Assembly: GCA_963822295.1 (NCBI GenBank)
Contig: CAWGHD010000002.1
Location: 1,736,001-1,800,000, forward strand
Reading direction: 5' to 3'
DNA: 64,000 nt
Source: VRUE01 sp963822295
GTDB taxonomy: Bacteria; Actinomycetota; Thermoleophilia; Solirubrobacterales; 70-9
How positions within the stretch are numbered: the stretch's first letter is position 1; the number at the start of each line of letters is the position of its first letter. The notes under the pieces are model-generated. The model did no database searches. It saw only the letters and a list, made by a program, of their open reading frames with translations, and was not told where the DNA came from. Made by a program: the position numbers and the translations under genes. This document shows, one piece after another, positions 19,001 to 26,852 of this stretch.

Positions 19001-21052
19001 TCAGCAGACGACGGTCAGGTGAAACGGCCGGTCTGTCACCGAACCACCCTTGTCGTATGTCTTGACCCTGACGACGTTCGGATTGCTCAGCTGCCCCGTC
19101 GGCACCGCGAATCCGAACGGCTCGGGACCCGGTGTCGCGGTCCCCGTCTCACCCGGCACCGAGATGAAGGCGCAGGCGCTGACGTCCTGTTCGAACACGA
19201 CCGAGAAGACATTCGAGCTTGGACCGCTGACGGAGGCCACCCCACTGTCGCGAACGAGGGTGCCGGTGGCGCTGACCACCGCCCAGAGGCCGCTGCCGGC
19301 GGGACCCGCCGGCCCGGTCGGGCCCTGTTCGCCTTTTTCGCCTTTTTCGCCCTGGGCGCCCTGTTCGCCCTGTTCTCCCTGGGCGCCCTGTTCTCCCGCT
19401 GGACCGACCAGCGAGGTCCCCGCGTTCCACGCGCCCGTCAGCTTCGGACCGTAGATCTCGAACGTCGCGGTATCGATGTAGAAGTCGCCGTCCGCGCCGG
19501 TGGCGGGGCCGGGCGGGCCGGTGCCATTGAGGACGGTTCGGCCGTCGGCTCCGTCCGCGCCATCTTCCCCCGGCGCGCCCTGTATTCCGGGCGGGCCCTG
19601 TTCGCCTTCTTCGCCCTGAATTCCCTGCGGGCCCTGTTCTCCCTGGCTGCCCTGTTCGCCCTGTTCGCCCTGTTCGCCCTGGATGCCCTGGGGGCCCTGG
19701 ATCCCCGGAGGACCCTGTTCACCAGTTTCGCCTTTTTCACCCTGGAGACCCTGTTTACCTTGGGTCCCCTGAAGGCCCTGTTCGCCCTGGATGCCCTGGA
19801 TGCCCTGTTCGCCTTTCTCGCCTTGGACGCCCTGGACGCCCTGCGGGCCCTGTTCGCCTTTTTCACCCTGGAGACCCTGTTCACCTTGGGTCCCCTGAAA
19901 ACCCTGTTCGCCCTGGAGGCCCTGCGGGCCCTGTTCTCCCTGGCTGCCCTGTTCGCCCTGTTCTCCCTGGAGGCCCTGCGGGCCCTGTTCTCCCTGGCTG
20001 CCCTGTTCGCCCTGTTCGCCCTGGAGGCCCTGTGGGCCCTGGATCCCCGGAGGACCCTGTTCACCAGTTTCGCCTTTTTCACCCTGGAGACCCTGTTCAC
20101 CTTGGGTCCCCTGAGGGCCCTGTTCGCCCTGGATGCCCTGGATGCCCTGTTCTCCTTTCTCGCCTTTTTCGCCTTGGACGCCCTGGACGCCCTGCGGGCC
20201 CTGTCCGCCGTTTTCGCCCTGGAGGCCCTGTTCACCTTGGGTCCCCTGAAAACCCTGTTCGCCCTGGATGCCCTGGATGCCCTGTTCTCCTTTCTCGCCT
20301 TTTTCGCCTTGGACGCCCTGGACGCCCTGCGGGCCCTGTCCGCCGTTTTCGCCCTGGAGGCCCTGCGGGCCCTGTTCTCCCTGGAGGCCCTGCGGGCCCT
20401 GTCCGCCGTTTTCGCCCTGGAGGCCCTGCGGGCCCTGTTCTCCCTGGAGGCCCTGCGGGCCCTGGATCCCCGGAGGACCCTGTTCACCAGTTTCGCCTTT
20501 TTCGCCCTGAATTCCCTGCGGGCCCTGTTCTCCCTGGCTGCCCTGGGCACCGGCTTCGCCCTGCGGCCCTTGGACGCCCTGCGCGCCGGACTCGCCCTTC
20601 TCACCTCGAGATCCCTGGATCCCCTGAGCGCCGGGGTCACCGCTGGCGCCCTGGAGGCCCCGCCGTCCTCGCTCGCCCCCGATCCCCCTCGGACCGGAGG
20701 AGCCCTTCGCGCCCCGCTCGCCCTCTGGGCCCCTCCCACCGCTCTTGCCATTTTCGCCCGGAACACCCGGAACACCCCGTTCTCTCGCTTCCCCCGGTTC
20801 TCCCTGCGGCCCCGGAGGACCCGTCTCGCCCGGCTCGCCTCTTGCCCCGCGCGGGCCGGCGGGGCCGCGCTCGCCCATCGCCCCCGTGATGCCACGCGGG
20901 CCCTGGATGCCGGGCGGGGTAAAGCCGGGCGTGAGCTGCAATGCCTGCGCAGGGGTCGCCGACGCCTGCAGCGCGATGAGGAAGACCGGGCACACCGCGA
21001 GGGCGAACGCCAGGCGGCGAGCGCGAGATGGCTTGTGACAACGGTCACTCAT
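19001..21052 (-). CDS. Secreted collagen-like protein (683 aa)
   Basis: A signal peptide (RRLAFALAVCPVFLIALQAS) is followed by a very long Gly-X-Y region (about nt 20920-19560), in which Gln, Glu and Pro dominate (GPQGLQGEQ, GEKGETGEQ). Next come a short linker with GDFYIDTATFEIYGP, seen in many bacterial collagen-like proteins, a second collagen stretch of about 35 residues, and a C-terminal domain of about 95 residues ending in Cys. It should form a secreted trimeric triple helix; the role could be adhesion or surface coat. The ATG at 21052 is preferred over 21085 because it starts the signal peptide. The repeats make copy number prone to change. Confidence 0.88.
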   Translation of the reverse strand: MSDRCHKPSRARRLAFALAVCPVFLIALQASATPAQALQLTPGFTPPGIQGPRGITGAMGERGPAGPRGARGEPGETGPPGPQGEPGEARERGVPGVPGENGKSGGRGPEGERGAKGSSGPRGIGGERGRRGLQGASGDPGAQGIQGSRGEKGESGAQGVQGPQGEAGAQGSQGEQGPQGIQGEKGETGEQGPPGIQGPQGLQGEQGPQGLQGENGGQGPQGLQGEQGPQGLQGENGGQGPQGVQGVQGEKGEKGEQGIQGIQGEQGFQGTQGEQGLQGENGGQGPQGVQGVQGEKGEKGEQGIQGIQGEQGPQGTQGEQGLQGEKGETGEQGPPGIQGPQGLQGEQGEQGSQGEQGPQGLQGEQGEQGSQGEQGPQGLQGEQGFQGTQGEQGLQGEKGEQGPQGVQGVQGEKGEQGIQGIQGEQGLQGTQGKQGLQGEKGETGEQGPPGIQGPQGIQGEQGEQGEQGSQGEQGPQGIQGEEGEQGPPGIQGAPGEDGADGADGRTVLNGTGPPGPATGADGDFYIDTATFEIYGPKLTGAWNAGTSLVGPAGEQGAQGEQGEQGAQGEKGEKGEQGPTGPAGPAGSGLWAVVSATGTLVRDSGVASVSGPSSNVFSVVFEQDVSACAFISVPGETGTATPGPEPFGFAVPTGQLSNPNVVRVKTYDKGGSVTDRPFHLTVVC
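20096..20365 (-). repeat. 135-bp tandem duplication inside the collagen-like gene
   Basis: Two head-to-tail units (20096-20230 and 20231-20365) repeat the same order of 15 Gly-X-Y triplets with few base changes. A shorter block beginning GGATCCCCGGAGG recurs at 19699, 20041 and 20464. The pattern shows growth of the triple helix by unequal exchange or slippage. Confidence 0.8.
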
Positions 21053-21129
21053 CCGGTGTCCCTCGACACCTGTGAGATAACCCATTAGAACGGCAAGAGC
21101 GGTTTCGCCCGGCTGAGCTCAGATTGCCA

Positions 21130-21723
21130 TCAGTGAGGCCCTTCGTCCTCGCCCGGCGCACCGACAAGGCCAAGTGTCTCCGCATGAGGCTCGAGCGCCT
21201 CGATCACGAAGGCGATGTGCTCGTCGAAGTCCTCGCCCAGGGCCTCGGCGCCCTCCCGCACCTCGTCGCGGTTGACGGCGGCGGCGAAGCTCGGCTGCTT
21301 CAGCTTCTTCTTGACCGACTTCGGCGTCATCCCGACGATCCCGGTCGGGCGCACGAGCGCGACGGCGGCGATGAAGCCGGTCAGCTCGTCGACCGCGAAG
21401 AGCGTCTTCGCCATCCGCGTCTCCCGCGGCACCCCGAGGAAGGTCGCGTGCCCGGCGACGGCATCGATCAGCTCACGCGGGTAGCCCCTCTCCTCGAACA
21501 GCTCGAGCGCGATGCGGGGATGGCCGCTGTCGAGGTCGGGGTGACGCTCGTAGTCGAGGTCGTGGAGGATTCCCGTCACCGCCCAGAGCTCCTCGTCCTC
21601 GCCGTATTTGCGGGCGTAGGCGCGCATCGCCGCCTCGACGCCGAGGACGTGCTTGCGCAGCGAGTCGGACTCGGTCCACTCGCAGAACAGCTCCCATGCC
21701 TGCTCGCGGGTGGGCTCGCTCAC
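21130..21723 (-). CDS. HD-domain phosphohydrolase-like protein
   Basis: 197 residues. The HD superfamily pattern is present: KHVLGVEAAM (first His), ILHDLDYERHP (HD) and a later SGHPRIALELFEERG (His), with VDELTGF near the C-terminal half. Members hydrolyse phosphate esters or nucleotides with a divalent metal; the substrate here is unknown. The GTG start at 21723 overlaps the stop of the TetR gene in a GTGA, so both are translated from one message. Confidence 0.85.
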   Translation of the reverse strand: MSEPTREQAWELFCEWTESDSLRKHVLGVEAAMRAYARKYGEDEELWAVTGILHDLDYERHPDLDSGHPRIALELFEERGYPRELIDAVAGHATFLGVPRETRMAKTLFAVDELTGFIAAVALVRPTGIVGMTPKSVKKKLKQPSFAAAVNRDEVREGAEALGEDFDEHIAFVIEALEPHAETLGLVGAPGEDEGPH

Positions 21724-22388
21724 CTGGCGGGGGCGTGGTGGTGGGAGGCGAACTCCTGGATTCCGGCCTCGTCCCCCACATAGCGCCGCACCGCGAGATA
21801 CATCACGTCGTCGACCAGGTCCCAGGTCATCCCCTCTTCGCCGACCTCCGTCAGCCGGTCGACCACCAGCTTGTAGATCGACCCGAGCACCCCTTCGGCG
21901 GTGGTGCGGCTGATCGAGTCGGGGTCGCTCAGTTCGCAGCGCCCGACGTCGATCAGATCGACGACACGCTGCAGATAGCGGTCGCGCGCCGCCATCTCCA
22001 TCGCTCCCCCCGGGATCTTCCTGATCTCGCCGTAGCGCCGCTCGCGGCGGTGGTGGCGCAGGTACTCGGCCGCCCCGTATATCGCGGCTCGAATGCCCTC
22101 CCGCCACGACGGGGCCGCCATGTAGGGACCGAACATCGACTGGTCGAACTCGGCGATGTTCGCTTCGTACGTGCAGTCGCGGCAGTCGTCGAGGCCCATG
22201 AAGCGGGCGTCGAACTCCGCCCGCGAGGCGCGCGCGCGCTCGACGATGTCAGGGACGTCGAACTCGTCGTAGCCGCGCTCGATGGCGAGGTCGATCGTGG
22301 CCTGGCGGAAGCGGTCCCAGGTCTCGTCGCCGACCGGATTCGGCAGCGGACTGAGCTCCGGTGGCCATCTCATGGCTGAATCAGCCAT
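21720..22388 (-). CDS. TetR-family transcriptional regulator (HD-linked)
   Basis: About 222 residues (ATG 22388) or 217 (ATG 22373). The N-terminal helix-turn-helix reads RFRQATIDLAIERGYDEFDV...ARASRAEFDARF, a TetR-type DNA-binding domain, followed by a helical ligand/dimer domain. A 19-base palindrome (22371-22389) spans the two candidate start codons and may be its own operator. It is coupled to the HD-protein gene downstream. Confidence 0.85.
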   Translation of the reverse strand: MADSAMRWPPELSPLPNPVGDETWDRFRQATIDLAIERGYDEFDVPDIVERARASRAEFDARFMGLDDCRDCTYEANIAEFDQSMFGPYMAAPSWREGIRAAIYGAAEYLRHHRRERRYGEIRKIPGGAMEMAARDRYLQRVVDLIDVGRCELSDPDSISRTTAEGVLGSIYKLVVDRLTEVGEEGMTWDLVDDVMYLAVRRYVGDEAGIQEFASHHHAPAR

Positions 22389-22389
22389 G
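22371..22389. promoter_or_regulatory. Palindrome at the TetR start codon
   Basis: CATGGCTGA-A-TCAGCCATG: nine-base arms around one central base, containing both candidate ATG codons of the TetR gene. The symmetry, size and place fit an autoregulatory TetR operator, but a coding coincidence cannot be excluded. Confidence 0.4.
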
Positions 22390-22447
22390 GCCCAAGGGTA
22401 GCCCACACCCTCCTCCGCCGTGGAGGGCGTGGGCAGGGCTGAGCCGG

Positions 22448-22960
22448 TTACTCGACCCCGGGGAACCAGAGTCCGAAGCGGCTGCAGAGCCCGGGCAGGC
22501 TCTCGGGCTGCATCTCGAGGGCGTAGCGAGCGCAGAGCTCGCCGAAGGCCTCGGGGTCGGGCGCTCCGGCGGCGGCGAGCGGCGCGAGCTCCGCGAAGAA
22601 CTGCTCGAAGCCGGCCGGGGAGATGATCTCGAGGATCCGGGCGGGCTCGTCGCCGGCGTTCCAGAACGTGTGCCACTGCCCGCGCGGCTTGTAGACGAGA
22701 TCGCCGGGGCCGGCCTCGACCACATCGTCGCCGAGCAGCGCGCCCATGCGGCCCTCGAGGACGAAGCTGTACTCGTCCTCCCGGTTGTGGCGGTGCAGCG
22801 GCGCGGCGAGGCCACGCGGCGGCATCGGATGCTCGACGAGGCTGAAGCGCTCGTCGGTGTCGGCGCCGGGAATCATGAAACGGACGCCGATCGTCTGCAG
22901 GGTGACGGACTCGCCGTCGGTCGGGCCGATGATCGTCGGGCCGGTGGTCGTCGCGGGCAT
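22448..22960 (-). CDS. Cupin-domain protein
   Basis: 170 residues with a single conserved beta-barrel. Cupin motif 1 has metal ligands in PLHRHNREDEYSFVLEG (H, H, E) and motif 2 in KPRGQWHTFWN (H). Such small cupins bind Mn, Fe or Ni and may be dioxygenases, isomerases or quercetinase-like; no specific role can be given. The ATG at 22960 has AAGGAG at good spacing. Divergent from a TetR regulator with a symmetric operator between them, so probably controlled by it. Confidence 0.88.
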   Translation of the reverse strand: MPATTTGPTIIGPTDGESVTLQTIGVRFMIPGADTDERFSLVEHPMPPRGLAAPLHRHNREDEYSFVLEGRMGALLGDDVVEAGPGDLVYKPRGQWHTFWNAGDEPARILEIISPAGFEQFFAELAPLAAAGAPDPEAFGELCARYALEMQPESLPGLCSRFGLWFPGVE

Positions 22961-22987
22961 TGAGGATCTCCTTCTCTCGATATTTGA

Positions 22988-23005
22988 TCGAACAGCAGTG
23001 TTCGA
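22988..23005. promoter_or_regulatory. Likely TetR operator between cupin and TetR genes
   Basis: TCGAACAGCAGTGTTCGA is a perfect inverted repeat of 7-base arms with a 4-base spacer in the 93-base divergent intergenic region. A further half site, TCGAACA, lies at 23044-23050, four bases before the TetR start codon. The location fits joint control of the cupin and the regulator. Confidence 0.65.
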
Positions 23006-23053
23006 CGAACCGTACAGACGCCCGCCGGATCTGTCAAGATTCATCGAACACAT

Positions 23054-23662
23054 ATGCCCACCGAAACCAAATCGACGAAGCGGCGCTACGAGAAGAAGGC
23101 GCGCGCGGCACAGGAGGAGCGGACGCGGCGCGACATCATCGAGGCCGCGATCGGGCTGCACGGGACGGTCGGGCCGGCGCGCACGACGATCACGGCGATC
23201 GCCGAGAACGCGGGCGTCCGGCGGGCCACGGTCTATCGCCATTTCCCCGACGAGCGGGCGCTGTTCATGGGCTGCTCGGGCACGTTCGCCGAACGCAACC
23301 CGCCGCCCGATCCCGCGACCTGGAGCTCGATCGCCGACCCCGCCGCCCGGCTCGAGGCGGCCCTCGACGCCCTCTACCGCTGGTACGAGCGGGTGGAGCC
23401 GATGTTCACCTCCGTTCTGCGGGATGCCGACACGGTGCCGATGGTCAAGGAGCTCCAGGCGGGCCGCCTCGCATACCTGGCCGCGATCGAGGACGGCCTC
23501 GTCCCGGGATGGGGCGCGCGCGGGAGGGCGGCCAAGCGCCTGCGCGCCACGATCGCCCTGGCGCTCGACTTTCAGGGCTGGCGGACCCTCCACGAGCGGG
23601 GCCTCGACCGCGCCGACGCGATCGCCGTCATGTCGTCGGCCGTCCGCGCAGCCCCTGCCTAG
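23054..23662 (+). CDS. TetR/AcrR-family transcriptional regulator (cupin-linked)
   Basis: 202 residues. The DNA-binding domain is clear: IIEAAIGLHGTVGPARTTITAIAENAGVRRATVYRHFPDE in consensus order (partial quotes TTITAIAENAGVRRATVYRH). The C-terminal helical domain (DALYRWYERVEPMF) would bind the inducer. An ATG preceded by CATATG lies next to the operator half site. Likely represses itself and the divergent cupin gene. Confidence 0.9.
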   Translation: MPTETKSTKRRYEKKARAAQEERTRRDIIEAAIGLHGTVGPARTTITAIAENAGVRRATVYRHFPDERALFMGCSGTFAERNPPPDPATWSSIADPAARLEAALDALYRWYERVEPMFTSVLRDADTVPMVKELQAGRLAYLAAIEDGLVPGWGARGRAAKRLRATIALALDFQGWRTLHERGLDRADAIAVMSSAVRAAPA

Positions 23663-23843
23663 GCAAAACGTGGCGGTGCTTCTGGCAGTGGGAGGCGCGG
23701 TGGCTTCGACCGAGGCGACGGAGGCATACGCCCGCATCTACGCCTCGCGCTCGGTCGACTGAGCCGGATTCGCCGGGGATTTGCCCTGCGGTCCACCGGC
23801 CGGGGAGTAGTTTGATGCTCCGGGGTTCAACAAAGGAGAAGAG

Positions 23844-25703
23844 ATGCTCTCTCGACTGGCGGGCGCGATGCGTCGGCAGGCAATCGGCGTAATTGCGCTG
23901 TTCATTGCGCTCGGGGGGACGTCCTACTCGGCGTTGGGCCCGGGCGTCGTGGGCACCAAGGCGATCAAGGACGGCGAAGTGACGAGCCGAGACATCCGCG
24001 ATCGAGGTGTGCGGAGCCGAGACCTTGGCCCCGGCAGCGTCACCGGGATCGCCCTCGCAAAGGGGTCGGTCACCGGCGACAAGGTCGCGGCGGAGACACT
24101 GACCCCCGGCCACATCGCGGACGGCCCCGGGTCGGGGCTCAACGCCGACCTTCTCGACGGGGCGGACCTCGCGGACCTGCAGTCGAGGACCGTCGCAAAC
24201 TGTCCCGCCGGCGAGTTCCTGCGCTCGGTTGCGCCAAACGGCAGCACCGCATGCGGCCTCGACGTCGATTCAGGCGGGGACATCACCGCCGTGACGGCCG
24301 GCGGCGGCCTGGCCGGTGGCGCCACCAGCGGCAACGCGACCCTCTCCCTGGCACCGCAGGGGGTCACCGGCGTGGAGATCGCGCCGGACGCCGTGACCGG
24401 CGGCGATGTGGCCGACGGGTCGCTGCTCCCCGACGACCTGCTCGCCGGCAGCGTCCAGCTGCCGTTGAGCGCGGGATGCGCCGCCGGGCAGATGCTGCGC
24501 ACGTTCAGCGCCGGCGGCAACCCGACCTGCGCGGCCGATGCCAATTCCGGCGGCGACATCACGGCGGTGACCGCCGGCACGGGGCTCACCGGCGGGGCCT
24601 CCACGGGCAGCGCGACGCTCGGAATCGCCGTGCCGCTCAGCCTGAGCGGGGCCAACGATCCCCAGGTCGCCACATTCACCCAGACGGGCGGCCCCGGCGG
24701 GGCCGTGAAAGTGGAGAGCACGAGCGCAAGCTCCTTCGGCCATACGCTGCAGGTCTCAAATGCCGGCACCGGCCGCGGCATCAACGTCTCCTCGGTGGGC
24801 GGCAATGGAATCGAGACGACGACCTCGAGCATCTCCGCGGCCGGCCTTGTGGGCAGAGGCTCCTCCGGCGAGGTCATCGTCGGGACCTCGACTGGCGCCG
24901 TCTGTGAAAGCGGTGGCAGCAAATGCAGCGGAATCGGTGCCGTCGTCGGCCGGCATGACGGCCCCCTCGGGTACGGCGTCCGCGGCTTCGTGACCGACCC
25001 GCTCGGCGGAAACGGCGTCCTCGGCCAGAGCGGGATAAGCGGCGGCAAAGGGGTCGGCGTGCGTGGCGAAAACGTCAGCGCCTCCAATACGAGCAACGCG
25101 ATCGAGGGCGTGACCAACGGAACCGGGGCCGGGATCTACGGCTCCGGATCGCTCGCCGGCCAGTTCGACGGCGCGGTGAAAATCAACGGCAACCTCACCG
25201 TGACGGGAACCAAGTCGGGGTTCGTGATCGACGATCCCCGCGATCCCGAGAACTCGACGCTCGCCCACACGCCGGTCGAGTCGGATCGCTTCACGGTCAC
25301 CTACTCCGGGAACGTCCGGACCGACGACGGTGGAGAGGCCGCCGTGCGCCTGCCCGACTATGCGGAAGAGATTGCCGGCGACTGGCGCTACGGCCTCACT
25401 CCGATCGGCGTCTTCGCCCAGGCGATCGTCGGAGAGGAGCTCGAGGACGGTCGCTTCCTCGTGCGAACCGATCAACCCTCCGTGAAGGTGTCATGGGTCG
25501 TGATCGGGACCCGCCACGATCCGTTCGCCGAGCGCTATCCGTTCCGCTCCGAGCGGCGAAAGGCCGGTGAGGAAAGCGGCCACTACATCCATCCGGGGGT
25601 TTACGGGGAGAACGGCTCGCAGGCGGTCGCGGTTCCGGAGACGCCCGACACGCCCATAGAAACGGAGCTGCCTTCGACGCCCGCGGCCGGCGCGTCTCCC
25701 TAG
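23844..25703 (+). CDS. Large secreted stalk-repeat protein with C-terminal self-assembly-like region (619 aa)
   Basis: N-terminal signal peptide (VIALFIALGGTSYSAL), then stalk repeats (VVGTKAIKDGEVTSRDIRD, SVTGDKVAAETL). Two similar modules with CPAGEFLRSV / CAAGQMLRTF and GGDITAVTAG follow. The central Gly/Ser/Thr-rich part resembles the phage tail-fibre-like or trimeric-adhesin beta-helix style of sequence (NGIETTTSS, GVRGFVTDPLGGNGVLGQS). The final about 170 residues start GNLTVTGTKSGFVIDDPRDPEN, a sequence type found at the C termini of bacterial surface fibres, and end with a Pro/Thr tail. A ribosome site (AAAGGAGA) precedes the ATG. Probably a cell-surface or released fibre. Confidence 0.75.
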   Translation: MLSRLAGAMRRQAIGVIALFIALGGTSYSALGPGVVGTKAIKDGEVTSRDIRDRGVRSRDLGPGSVTGIALAKGSVTGDKVAAETLTPGHIADGPGSGLNADLLDGADLADLQSRTVANCPAGEFLRSVAPNGSTACGLDVDSGGDITAVTAGGGLAGGATSGNATLSLAPQGVTGVEIAPDAVTGGDVADGSLLPDDLLAGSVQLPLSAGCAAGQMLRTFSAGGNPTCAADANSGGDITAVTAGTGLTGGASTGSATLGIAVPLSLSGANDPQVATFTQTGGPGGAVKVESTSASSFGHTLQVSNAGTGRGINVSSVGGNGIETTTSSISAAGLVGRGSSGEVIVGTSTGAVCESGGSKCSGIGAVVGRHDGPLGYGVRGFVTDPLGGNGVLGQSGISGGKGVGVRGENVSASNTSNAIEGVTNGTGAGIYGSGSLAGQFDGAVKINGNLTVTGTKSGFVIDDPRDPENSTLAHTPVESDRFTVTYSGNVRTDDGGEAAVRLPDYAEEIAGDWRYGLTPIGVFAQAIVGEELEDGRFLVRTDQPSVKVSWVVIGTRHDPFAERYPFRSERRKAGEESGHYIHPGVYGENGSQAVAVPETPDTPIETELPSTPAAGASP

Positions 25704-25755
25704 AGCTACGGATTGCCGTCGCGTTTCAGCCAGAGCCAGGCGCTACCTTTGCGCT

Positions 25756-26022
25756 GTGGGCAGCCAGCGAGTTCCAGGTGGAGTGGTGCACCGGCTACCG
25801 GTGGACCTGCGCGAGGCGTTGACGGCCGACGCCACGGCTCTCGATGCCTGGAAGGACATCACGCCCCTGGCACGCAACGAGTTCATCTGCTGGGTCCTGG
25901 ATGCCAAGCAGCAGAAGACCAGAGAGCGCCGCATCCGCCGGACACGGGAAGAGCTGGAGGAAGGCCAGCGCCGGCCCTGCTGCTGGCCGGGCTGCAAGCA
26001 CCGCGACCGCACCGGGAAGTAG
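25756..26022 (+). CDS. YdeI/OmpD-associated family protein (short)
   Basis: 88 residues, all of it the C-terminal YdeI/OmpD-associated pattern: VHRLPVDLREAL then LARNEFICWVLDAKQQKTR and RRPCCWPGCKHR, with the conserved ARNE-x-I-C-W and CCWPGC blocks. Family members include proteins linked to peptide resistance, but the biochemical role is unclear. GTG start at 25756. It ends nine bases before the 3' end of tRNA-Arg on the other strand. Confidence 0.82.
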   Translation: MGSQRVPGGVVHRLPVDLREALTADATALDAWKDITPLARNEFICWVLDAKQQKTRERRIRRTREELEEGQRRPCCWPGCKHRDRTGK

Positions 26023-26030
26023 CGGCTGAG

Positions 26031-26104
26031 CGCGCCCGACAGGATTCGAACCTGTGACCTTCGGTTTCGTAGACCGACGCTCTATCCAACTGAGCTACGG
26101 GCGC
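26031..26104 (-). tRNA. tRNA-Arg (anticodon ACG)
   Basis: A complete 74-base cloverleaf read on the minus strand: 7-bp acceptor (GCGCCCG/CGGGCGC), D stem GCTC/GAGC, anticodon stem TCGGT/ACCGA with loop CTACGAA, variable AGGTC and T arm ACAGG-TTCGAAT-CCTGT. CCA is not encoded. The ACG anticodon (read as ICG) serves CGN Arg codons. Its 5' half is partly repeated at 42793-42804, at the far end of the accessory island. Confidence 0.97.
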
Positions 26105-26214
26105 TGGCGAGGCGGGATTCTACGTGGCGGGCTGGTTTAGCCGCACGTGCCAGTGGACCGTCGCGGTGGCGACCCGCTGGCCGTCGGCGTCGGTCAGCTC
26201 GATCTCACAGGGGA
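26090..26214. repeat. Direct repeat flanking the island, left copy (attL-like)
   Basis: Identical base for base to 42811-42917 over 26108-26214 (107 bp, constant offset 16703). A further 12-bp identity lies at 26090-26101, inside the tRNA-Arg 5' half; six bases between them differ at four positions. On the minus strand the copy encodes the last 31 codons of the neighbouring thioesterase (CEIELTDADGQRVATATVHW...LNQPAT stop at 26120). Confidence 0.85.
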
Positions 26215-26512
26215 CCTCGACCATCTCGTGGGTCGCGGGATCTGGGCCTATGATCGGCACCAGATGCCCGTCGGCGCGTCGAGCACATACTTCCCGAGAG
26301 CATCGGCACTGGGGGAGTTCCTGCCGATCGAGATGATGCGGACCTGGAGTGGAATCCCGTCAAAGTCCGGAGGCCTCCCGAGCTTCAAAGTTCGACAACG
26401 GCGTAATGCGGTGCCCCGCCCTACGCTCCTTCAGCGATTCACCGCTCCGGACCAACCCAAATAGCATTGATCGCGTCAAGTCAGCATTCGCAAGTAGCAA
26501 CCGGGAGGCAAC
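26215..26512. other. Left island junction without an intact gene
   Basis: About 300 bases with no convincing start and ribosome site. On the minus strand, frames that look coding run into the repeated thioesterase tail: DFDGIPLQVRIISIGRNSP in one frame and HLVPIIGPDPATHEMVEVP in the next, the second being in phase with the tail. This may be a decayed gene remnant joined to the duplicated 3' end. Confidence 0.4.
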
Positions 26513-26719
26513 ATGAGCGAGGAGTGGTGGTACTCAGCTTTCAACACAGCGGACTACGACAACTTCAACCAACAACTGGAGAGCGCCCTTATGTCTATCT
26601 CGCAAAAAGGGCTTCACCCGAGCGTCTCGTTCAGCCACACGGCGAAGCTGGACGGACTTGGATACCACTACTCCGCAATTGTCATCGGGACCAAGAGCCC
26701 CGGTCAGACGGCATCGTAG
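26513..26719 (+). CDS. Small protein of unknown function (68 aa), first gene of the island
   Basis: ATG with a GGGAGG ribosome site six bases upstream. 68 residues, rich in aromatic residues at the N terminus (SEEWWYSAFNTADYDNFNQQ) and ending with SALMSISQKGLHPSVSFSH and YHYSAIVIGTK. The pattern fluid-helix, then strand, then Y-S-A-hydrophobic strand recalls short Cse60-like proteins, but similarity is weak and I do not assign it. Base composition is clearly lower in GC than in the core genes. Confidence 0.65.
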   Translation: MSEEWWYSAFNTADYDNFNQQLESALMSISQKGLHPSVSFSHTAKLDGLGYHYSAIVIGTKSPGQTAS

Positions 26720-26852
26720 CCCTACCCCGCGGGACCAATGGGAGGTCGGGACGATTTCGACGTCCCGTGAACCAGCCCGTATATGGCATCACGGTTCCAA
26801 ATCAACTGCACGAGTCTCTCCGGGGCAAATAGACTTACGTACAGGGTTCTGT

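Noticed and set aside
19560..20620. Possible CRISPR array
   Set aside because: The repeats are in-frame Gly-X-Y codons of variable spacing without unique spacers, and no cas gene is present.
18926..21088. 720-codon plus-strand frame opposite the collagen-like gene
   Set aside because: It is the mirror of the repetitive Gly-X-Y coding sequence (LFALDALDALF pattern) with no signal peptide or ribosome site; the minus-strand protein is clearly real.
26147..26464. 105-codon plus-strand frame in the left repeat
   Set aside because: It begins inside the antisense of the duplicated thioesterase tail and lacks a ribosome site or family features.
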